Assembly (NCBI RefSeq): GCF_020520425.1
Contig: NC_079487.1
Location: 126,006,385 to 126,070,384, forward strand
Source of the DNA: Spinacia oleracea
Taxonomy: Eukaryota; Streptophyta; Magnoliopsida; Caryophyllales; Amaranthaceae
Length of the DNA: 64,000 nucleotides
Direction of reading: 5' to 3'
The notes beneath the pieces are model-generated. The model was not told where the DNA came from and made no database searches. It worked only from the letters and a program-made list of their open reading frames with translations. A program made the translations under genes and the position numbers. Shown here in pieces: positions 56,709 through 64,000 of this stretch (within the stretch, counting starts at the first letter, position 1; each line of letters begins with the position of its first letter).

Positions 56709-58197
56709 AAGTCAGCTTATTCCCTCCTTTGCAATTCCTTTTCTGATTTCCCTTACAGCTCTAATATTAAAGTATCTTGGAAATCTCTGTGGAAAATTCC
56801 TTCACCATTCAAGTATAGAATGTTGTTATGGAATTGTGTACACCAAATCTTGCCAGTTGCAGATACCTTATCAAAATATATGTATTCCATTTCCGGACAA
56901 TGCTGTAGATGCTCTTTTGCTACAGAAACTCACCTGCACTTATTTCGTGATTGTGGGGATTCTAGCATCCTTTGGAATTTCATTTTCCAACGTATTTCAG
57001 TGGCCAGGGAAGTGTGCTTACATTCTTTTTTTAATTCCAATTGGCAACGGTGGATGCAGTATAATCTTAGTTTAAGCAAGGACTGGAAAGTTGTTTTCAT
57101 TGTGGCTGTGTGGCATATTTGGAAAGCTCGCAATAGAGCAGTTTTTTACTTGAAAATGATCAAGCCATTCTCTGTTTATAATGCCTTCTATGTGGACTAG
57201 AGGGAAACTAACTCAATGGTGCAGGCTAAGGTTGCAGGTAACTGGTTGTAGAAGGCTCCAGCTTGGAAGCCTCCAGCTCCTGGTTTTTTGAAACTTAACA
57301 TTGATGGCAGTTGGAAAGAGAAAGATGAAGCTGGGGGTGGAGGTGTTTTTAGAAGCAAAACAGGGAACTGGTATATTGGATTTGCAAGCAAATACAATGC
57401 CATTACTCCACTTGCAGCAGAACTGTACGCATTAAGGGAGGGTCTTCAGATGGCACTAGATTATGGGGTGCAGAAACTCGAAGTGGAGACTGATGCAGAA
57501 TTGTTGATTAAGCTTTTGACAGCTATGGAAGACTATTATCATCATGAGTTAGCTCCAGTTATCAAGGATGTGGCTTGTCTTATGACAAGGTTTAGTTCTT
57601 TTTCAATCACTCATCTCCTCAGGTTGTTCAACAAGCTCGCACATTGTTTGGGACAATATGCAATATCTATGGCATTGGGTCATAAAGTTTTTCTCAATCC
57701 ACCACCGTTCACAGATGTGGTGTATCAAACACAACTCAAACAGGCAAAGGACAGTTTGAAGGAGATGGGTGAATCTTCATCTGGAGCACAGAGCAATACA
57801 CAAGTTATTGATTTGGAGATCCCACCACCACCAGAGGCAGTGCCGTCCACAACAATAACAACAGAGATTATGTTTGGTACAATCCCCACCAAATTCACAA
57901 CCCAGTTGGTCAATGTCAAAAGGAAATCGGATGCACAACAAGGACAGTCGTCGAATGTTAAGGAATGAGTTGGGTGTTTTAGTGTTCCTCCTTTCATCTT
58001 TAGATGAAATCGTTTAATGAGCAAATAGTCAGTAAAGGGGGAACTGTTTTTTGAGTAGGAATTAGGGTTTATAATCTATCTAGCTTTTACTACTACGGGC
58101 TACAAGTTTTTTGGTGTTCCGCCCGTAGCTTTTGTAAGATGGGATTGTGCTTTCATGTTTTAATATAATATAATATCTTCTCTTTTGCCTAAAAAAA
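56709..58197 (+). pseudogene. 5'-truncated LINE with zf-RVT and RNase H regions
   Basis: Flanked by AAGATAAAATAGATT (56694-56708 and 58198-58212) with an A8 tail. The translation begins in the zinc-binding region C-terminal to reverse transcriptase (WKSLWKIPSPFKYRMLLWNC; CCRCSFATETHLHLFRDC). In the same frame follows the RNase H domain (KLNIDGSWKEK, AAELYALREGL, VETDAELLIKLL, NKLAHCLGQYA). TAG stops at 57198 and 57249 interrupt the frame between the domains. After RNase H comes an 80-residue tail rich in Pro/Thr/Ser, ending at 57968, then a 230-bp 3' UTR. Inactive. It differs in sequence from the LINE at 49.5 kb. Confidence 0.88.
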
Positions 58198-58495
58198 AGA
58201 TAAAATAGATTTAAAGGTGTTCATATTAGATAATTTTAGATAAATTAAATAAGTTCTATCAAACAAATTCATACTAAAATTTGTTTAATTTAGACAATAA
58301 ATAGATAAAATAAGTTCATGCAATTGTAGACAAATTTAGTCTATTACTAGTTCAATGAGAGCCTAAGTTTCGGAATAATATTAAGACGAATAACCCACAT
58401 GTGAATTAAGACTATTTGTCCCACGTACATGTCGAAAAGAGAGAATAAGTAACATACTCCGTATAAAATTAGTGGGATACTCCACCTATTACCAA

Positions 58496-58895
58496 TCTAT
58501 ACCTAGTATTTAAAAAGCAAAACCACATTTGATTAGATGACACGTGTCATCACATTTGATTAGATGACACGTGTTATCCATTGTTTCCTCCATCAATTTG
58601 GTTTTTTAATTTTATTTTTTCTTTGTTGTTTGATATATTATGAAACTCCAACGGCCTCCCTCATACAACATCAATTCACCAATCTATTAATTCTGCATCT
58701 TCCACTCCATCTTCCCGATTAACACTCAATATTAATACACTATTTAATTTACATATATTTTTTCAACCTTCAAAATTTACCTCTATTGAAATCATATATA
58801 CTCTCTAAAATCACAAGCTCAATAAAAGAACTTAAAAAAATACACTAAATAACCACTATACAACCGCCCGTTCTTTGAACGGGCTCAAAAGCTAG
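58496..58895 (+). mobile_element. non-autonomous Helitron 3
   Basis: Starts TCTATACCTAGTATTTAAAA after an A and ends AAAAGCTAG before a T. Terminal hairpin GCCCGTTC-TTT-GAACGGGC (58866-58884) has a perfect 8-bp stem. 400 bp. Near the left end ATTTGATTAGATGACACGTG is tandemly repeated. Confidence 0.87.
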
Positions 58896-58908
58896 TTGGT
58901 GTTAATTA

Positions 58909-59209
58909 CTCCCTCCGTACTTTAATGATTGGTGCACTTTCCTTAATCGGTCGTGCTTAAATGATTGACGCACTTTATATTTTTGGAAATTTCTCCCCTT
59001 ATTTTATTATATCTTTCTTACACCAAATACCCCTCTATTAATATTTAATTATTTAATCCACACTTGTCCAAGTTACTCGCTTCCATTATATTTTATTTCA
59101 AATATTTAATTCACATTTACCCCAATTCTTTTATTATTTAATAAAATTAAATCACCTTCATTAAACTTTGTACGGTCAAAGTGTATCAATCATTAAAGGA
59201 CGAAGGCAG
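58909..59209. mobile_element. Stowaway-type MITE
   Basis: TA-CTCCCTCCGTACTTTAATGA at the left and TCATTAAAGGACGAAGGCAG-TA at the right are inverted repeats with few mismatches. 301 bp, 13 bp after Helitron 3. Confidence 0.85.
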
Positions 59210-59329
59210 TATGATGGAATTATGTTAGACTTATTATATTTTCCATCTAAATTTAGCTATCATACTTTGAAACAAATAATAACATTACTCATAATATATG
59301 GATTCTTTTGGAAGTAACTAAGAGTTATC

Positions 59330-59633
59330 TAAGGCTCCGTTCTATTGGACTTATTTTAACTGAACTTATCTGAACTTATTTTGTCTGAAATAAACTTATT
59401 TGTGTGACAATGTTTGAAAAATACTTTTTTTTTTTCTAAACTTATATTATTTGAACTTATTTAAACTTATCAGAACTTATTTTATATAAAAAAAACATAT
59501 TTTGTCTGAAATAAACTTATTTGTGTGAAAATGTTTGAATTTTTTTTCTTCTTCTAAACTTATATTATTTGAACTTATCAGAACTTATTTTACTTAAAAT
59601 AAGTCAGAATATGTCGACTAGGACAGAGCCTAA
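59330..59633. mobile_element. MITE, CTTATTTT family, copy 4 (best preserved)
   Basis: TAAGGCTCCGTTCTATTGGA at the left and TAGGACAGAGCCTA at the right form inverted ends. The interior is an array of GAACTTATCTGAACTTATT units, with AAACTTATTTGTGTGA repeated twice. Confidence 0.7.
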
Positions 59634-59663
59634 ATCTAAAAGTCGTAAAAATATTTTTCAAAA

Positions 59664-60660
59664 AGCCCACATGACTACATGAGGGTTGAAAAGTGCCATA
59701 ACCACTAAGTAACTACCATCAGAATTTGGGAATGGTGTAATGTATGTTTGGCCATCACATTTGAGCCCATTAGCGCCGATAAATTCGGGCCCCACACCAT
59801 CCGAAATCTGCTTCATAACACGGCAGTCTGGCCCAAGAAGTTATTGTGAGGTTTGGACAAACAGAACTTTGTGGCCCACGAATAGTAGCCGTTAGATCTG
59901 GATGTGCTGCCACAAAATTAATGGCCGATATTAAATATTCAATATCATCCACTTTTTTTAATCTCCTCATGAATCTTACTCGCAGCATACCACAGTGGTT
60001 TGCACGCGACATCTCCTGCCTTTTCTACACAAGCTGCGTAAAAAAGAGTGTTACCATGCGCAACATGGTGATGTGAGCTCGGCGAGACATCATGTTGTGA
60101 TATGTGAGCAAACACATTACAGATTTACATCGCCATTTTGATAGAAACATGTACTATTTCTTTAAAAAAGAGTATCGTTTCATTAAAAAAATATAGTACC
60201 ATTTCAATAAAAACATGTACCATTTTGTTAAAAAATGTGTCATTTCATTAAAACAGAGTATAATTTCGATCAAAACATGTATCATTTCATTGAATTTCTT
60301 TGTTGTTATGCATTTCCAAAAACATAACAAACTGCGATGTTTACTTCCTCCCCTAAATACTCCGTAGTAAATAGTCACACACGAGGAACACCACCTTCCT
60401 ATGTTGAGAATCCGGCTTTATGCAATCCCCAAATCGACAAGAGCATGGGTTGATTCTGCCTCGATAAACAAGGCTCCTTTTGCATTGCTATCGATCTCAT
60501 AACGACCATTAACGTCGTTGCGTTGTACTTTAACCTTCCCGCCATTGGATAGAACGGGACTAGGGCTTTACCCAGCACCTTGTTCAAAACGTTGGTGTCG
60601 AATTGTTTCAAAGAAGATATGGCCTTTGGAGAAACAAAAGGTCTTGCGTGCACAAGTTGT
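59664..60660 (-). pseudogene. BAHD acyltransferase pseudogene (HCT-like), two fragments
   Basis: BAHD enzymes acylate alcohols or amines from CoA thioesters. The N-terminal fragment (about 60660-60405) shows FDTNVLNKVLGKALVPFYPM-AGRL, then needs a frame change to read NGRYEIDSNAKGALFIEAE. The C-terminal fragment (about 60075-59664) shows KPLWYAASKIHEEI, a frameshift in an A7 run near 59951-59957, then FVAAHPDLTATIRG, CPNLTITSWARLP and DFGW. A further shift breaks the DFGWG structural motif, after which GPEFIGANG and YLVVMALFNPH follow. The HXXXD catalytic segment is missing; about 330 bp of unrelated repetitive DNA replaces it. A MITE lies at the N-terminal side. Clearly non-functional; similarity suggests a shikimate/quinate-type transferase but the exact substrate class is unknown. 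Confidence 0.82.
60130..60300. repeat. degenerate repeat of CATTTCATTAAAA units
   Basis: Units such as GTACCATTTCAATAAAAACAT recur about every 25-35 bp, six or so times, within the filler between the two acyltransferase fragments. Confidence 0.65.
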
Positions 60661-60950
60661 ACAATAAATTTATTGTGCACCAACATAACTTTTATCCAGT
60701 TTTCTCTAACTTTTACTCAGTTTTCTCTAACTTTTATACTTTAAAAAAAAGTTAATAGATAAACATTTTAAAGTGTTAAATGATTAGTTTTATACATTAT
60801 TAGTGATTTTGAATAAATATTTTTCATTAAAATGAAAATTTTTATTACTAAAAAGTAGATAACTTTTACATATATAATCGTGACTTTTAAGCATTTTACG
60901 TCAACTTTAACTTCGGTGTACAATATTTATCGTACAACTCATGTAAATAA
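60647..60950. mobile_element. MITE next to the acyltransferase fragment
   Basis: CACAAGTTGTACAATAAATT at the left and ATTTATCGTACAACTCATG at the right are inverted repeats with a few mismatches. Part of the open frame into the acyltransferase fragment comes from this element. Confidence 0.6.
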
Positions 60951-61684
60951 GAATTTGTGTTGGAGAAAATAATGATTAGAGATTTAGAGGTGATTACTTA
61001 CTAATTCTAAATATAATGTAGAATCCTTTGAGATTTGGGATTCCTAAAAACTTCCTTAATTTTGATCAAGGGGGTATCTAGTAGATACTTATTATAGCAT
61101 CTATCCTTTGGGATTTCGCTTCTTATCTTCATGATAATACTATCCATTTCCAGAGATTACACTTGATGTCTTGAATCATTTACAACTTTGTAGTTTGATA
61201 AACTCCATATTTTACTAATTTTCAAAGTGCAAATGGATCTACTAAAAATAAAAATCAAAGGAAAAAAATAATTAAACTACACCCTAATTTTCTCCTCTCT
61301 AATCTCTACATACATAACCCCTATGTTCCAAAATACTTTGACTTTTAGACAATATTTTTTTAGTAACTTTAACCTTATTTTGTGCAATACGTTGGATTAG
61401 TTTTAATAAATATTTTCAAATAAAAGTTTAAGAATGATTCTCTTCTGCTACGACAAAATTAAAAAAAAAAAAAAAACAATGTAGCTCCATTTAAGTAATA
61501 TCAATATCATCATAACATCATTCCATATCGTGGTTGAATCCACACAAATAAAGGATTAAATAATAAAAATTGCACGAAAACGGAAACAACTTCAATTCAA
61601 AGAAACTCTTAGGGAAACAAACATGACAAATTACATGAACAACTCATAAGGGTAATGAATGATAACAAGTTAGGCAATTAGCGT
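60951..61684. other. intergenic and 3' flank of the Asp/His-rich peptide gene
   Basis: AT-rich, nothing else recognised. Confidence 0.45.
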
Positions 61685-61903
61685 TCAAATCCTTGCTAAT
61701 GAGTAAACGGTAGCAATGGCGGCGACAATCAACGCCGGAAAAGGAGCAAGTGAAGTAGAAGCACCATGGTCATCAAGAGCACCTGGAGCATGATCATCAT
61801 GGCCATCGTGGTCATGGTCATGGTCATCAGCTGCAACCGCAGCCACTATCATGATAATCAAACATGCAGCAAAGAGGTAGGTCTTAATATGAGAGTAAGC
61901 CAT
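61685..61903 (-). CDS. small Asp/His-rich, probably GPI-anchored peptide (AGP-peptide-like)
   Basis: Intronless, 72 aa. Signal peptide MAYSHIKTYLFAACLIIMIV ending AAVAA, with cleavage likely before DDHDH. The mature core of about 25 residues alternates Asp and His (DDHDHDHDGHDDH, then LDDHGAS). The C-terminus (SLAPFPALIVAAIATVYSLA plus RI) is hydrophobic after a small-residue site, the layout of a GPI-attachment signal as in arabinogalactan peptides. The Pro/Ala content expected of AGPs is low, so the AGP label is weak. Six Asp/His repeats could bind divalent metals at the cell surface; this is inference. TATA box about 95 bp upstream. Confidence 0.72.
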   Translation of the reverse strand: MAYSHIKTYLFAACLIIMIVAAVAADDHDHDHDGHDDHAPGALDDHGASTSLAPFPALIVAAIATVYSLARI

Positions 61904-61997
61904 TGCAAAAGAAAGAAGAAACTTTTGAGTTTAATTAATGGCTGTTGATACTTTAATTAGACGTCTAAGTAGTAATGATTGGTATAATAACCATGGG

Positions 61998-62006
61998 TTT
62001 ATATAG
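61998..62006 (-). promoter_or_regulatory. TATA box of the Asp/His-rich peptide gene
   Basis: CTATATAAA on the minus strand, about 95 bp upstream of the start codon at 61903. Confidence 0.6.
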
Positions 62007-62009
62007 CGA

Positions 62010-63079
62010 CCCAAAGGCCTGCCAAGAGTTCATTATCCTTTTTTTTTCTTATTATCTTTCTATGTATAACGACATTATGTGTTCATGTTGATGATGATAT
62101 ATACGATGGTGTACTTAAAATTGTACTTTCAATATGTATTGCACAACACGACTTAGCGTAAATTAATTGTAATTAAATCTAATTAGTGTATTTTATTCTT
62201 GTATATGAAACTGGATCAACCAATTGAGAGTTGACATATTTTAATTTTATTTTAAATACATAAAAATAATTATATGTCGTAAGGTTGTTGTTGTCACTAC
62301 CAAAAAAAGAGAGAGAACTAAAATGGTCATCGACTTATGGGGTAATTAAGATTCTTAACATCAAGTAGTATTTGGTTTAGCGATAAAGTTTGTATTTCTA
62401 GTTTCTACATTAAACCCTGTATGAGGTAGTCCGGGGATATATGGAGATTAAATTTCTTTATTCTCCTCTATCTCTAGAAAGAATGACCTGCAAATTCGGG
62501 CCGCATTGATTTGTGTGAGGTCACGGCCTAATTGATGCATTCTCCTCGATTATGCACCTACTAAGGCTACTAACGACGTAAGATCATGAGCTAATCATAT
62601 TTTATGTGCGAATGATCTATAAGGACAATATATACTCATTAAAGATGTGGGAGCAGAAATTTTAACTTATAACATTGTCATACACATACTTTTAATCATA
62701 ACCACTATGCATGCCAAAACCTCATACTTGTATACCTAGTAGTAGTATATATGTATATGACTTGTGTTTTAATTGAAGGACCTATAAAGTGACGAGTTTG
62801 TGCTTCACCATAGACTAACGGTCCTTAATTTACATTGCAAAGGACCACCTCAAATTTGTAAGGGGCTTATTGAGTCATGCTCCCTCTGTTTTCTATTAGA
62901 ATCTGTCTATTTCGATTGAAAACATTTTTTTTAGTGAAAACACAATGACACACATTAAAATAGTTTTATTTTCTTGTTTCAAAAATTACGAAGAAGAAGA
63001 AAACGAAAATATATAGAAAGGAGAGATGGATGAAAGATTGAGAGCAGATAAAAAAATGGAAGATAATAGAGAGGAAAAT
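62010..63079. other. intergenic, nothing recognised
   Basis: AT-rich. GCTCCCTCTGTTTTCTATTA near 62879 resembles a Stowaway end but no partner was found. Confidence 0.4.
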
Positions 63080-63237
63080 GTTATTTCTTCTTTCAAAAAT
63101 GAAAATATTTTTCACCTATTAACTAAACACACAAATTAAGGAAACGACAAAATTATTTTCTGTCAAAACAAAATGTGTCATTTCTTCTTTTAAAAATGAA
63201 AATATTTTTCACCTATTAACTAAACACACAATTATGT
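63080..63237. repeat. direct repeat, period about 98 bp
   Basis: ATTTCTTCTTTCAAAAATGA followed by CACCTATTAACTAAACACAC occurs at about 63083 and again at about 63180, with one or two differences over some 55 bp. Confidence 0.85.
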
Positions 63238-63296
63238 ATGTACACACTTAGCCTTTTGACAATATTATACTCATAGTTCCACTTTGACAAACATCA

Positions 63297-63515
63297 ACCA
63301 ATTGAAGTTGACGTGAGTGGCTAATGGTTTCTTGTTCCTTAACCAAGATATCGGGTTCGAGCCTTGGCTATGAAAAAAACCTCAGCTGGGAGGGATGTTG
63401 CCCATGAGCTTACCGATGTACCCATGCAAACTCCCGTGAAAGATTAGTCCACTCGTTGAAGGTGGTGGGAACTCCTTGTAGACTTGTAGAGTTGTAGTAG
63501 AACAAAAAAAAAAAA
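63297..63515 (+). mobile_element. tRNA-derived SINE (complete)
   Basis: Pol III A-box-like TGGCTAATGG (63318) and a strong B box GGTTCGAGCC (63354-63363), then a tRNA-unrelated body and an A-rich tail (63503-63515). The flanks TTGACAAACATCA (63284-63296) and TTGACAAATATCA (63516-63528) match at 12 of 13 positions as a target-site duplication. 219 bp. Confidence 0.85.
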
Positions 63516-63529
63516 TTGACAAATATCAT

Positions 63530-63903
63530 TATTTTATACACAAGAAAAAAACATATTCATGTGTGATTTCGTTAGACTCATTTCATTTTTTATTTTCAAA
63601 TATATTTTTTTTTTTTACAATTTTTATTGTTTTTAAATATCAGTTATCATATATAATAATTAAATATATTAATGGTTAAAGTTTCACGTTTGTAAGCATG
63701 TAAGTAAAACTATATAGATTAAATTAAAACAGAGGTAATAAAAAAAAAAAAAATCAATCTAGGTCGGGAATTTACCACCAAACTTTTGGTTGACGATACT
63801 TTTTTTCTCTTCTTAGTTCTTACTAGATTTTGCAAGTTTAATTATACGTTCACAGTTAAACTATATTCTCTTTATTGTAGAGTTTTCTCTATTAATTGTT
63901 TAT
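63530..63903. other. intergenic, nothing recognised
   Basis: AT-rich spacer between two SINEs. Confidence 0.4.
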
Positions 63904-64000
63904 TGGTTCAGTGGTGATTGAGGCTAAAATTGGTAGGGAGAGCCGCGTGTTCGATCCCCTCGCAACAAAATTTGGCCATCCATAACTCGCCCCGAATTCG
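63904..64000 (+). mobile_element. tRNA-derived SINE, cut by the window end
   Basis: A box TGGTTCAGTGG (63904-63914) and B box GTTCGATCCC (63949-63958) are spaced about as in a tRNA, but flanking sequence does not form an acceptor stem, so a SINE is more likely than a tRNA gene. The 3' part lies outside the window. Confidence 0.6.

Noticed and set aside
63904..63975. Functional tRNA gene
   Set aside because: A and B boxes are present, but no acceptor stem or anticodon arm forms; a SINE head explains it better.

Overview
The window is AT-rich nuclear DNA from a flowering plant. Genes carry GT-AG introns, intergenic space is packed with plant-type MITEs, Helitrons, SINEs and LINE fragments, and the coding genes are plant-specific types. 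The repeat style suggests a Caryophyllales genome such as spinach or beet; that placement is an impression, not a demonstration. No bacterial, organellar or viral genes were recognised.

Layout. 1-9.7 kb is gene-poor and holds a CACTA-type MITE, a complete 293-bp TRIM/SMART-like LTR element, and a tRNA-derived SINE split by an Ac-like hAT MITE. At 9.8-10.6 kb is a single-exon C2H2 zinc-finger/EAR repressor (ZFP5/ZFP6/GIS type). 10.6-18.7 kb is intergenic with nested Stowaway elements, a Mutator-type MITE and a long foldback element. At 20.15-26.69 kb is a ten-exon ARPC2A gene (ARP2/3 complex subunit 2). 26.7-32.4 kb is intergenic with two perfect tandem duplications. At 32.48-39.29 kb is a ten-exon J-protein gene of the ARG1/ARL class, closest to ARL1 (DnaJ 16). 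At 40.18-42.02 kb, minus strand, is a two-exon class III peroxidase of the PER31/41/63/65 type.

From 43.5 to 56.0 kb lies the most distinctive gene content: three diverged minus-strand copies of a small secreted protein family (signal peptide, variable Gly/Arg/Ser/Thr-rich centre, conserved QPSF tail ending in a hydrophobic segment). Their spacing has been expanded by a 1.7-kb retroposon, a Mutator-type MITE, a CACTA MITE, two Helitrons and a 5'-truncated LINE. 56.7-58.2 kb is a second LINE fragment with two in-frame stops. 58.5-60.95 kb holds a third Helitron, more MITEs and a broken BAHD acyltransferase pseudogene. At 61.7-61.9 kb is a small Asp/His-rich, probably GPI-anchored peptide gene; two tRNA-derived SINEs close the window, the last cut by its end.

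The intact genes have unrelated roles (transcription, actin nucleation, chaperone/gravity signalling, cell-wall oxidation) and show no operon-like relation. Exon boundaries were read by eye from reading frame, splice consensus and recalled family similarity. Repeat boundaries rest on visible terminal repeats and target-site duplications.
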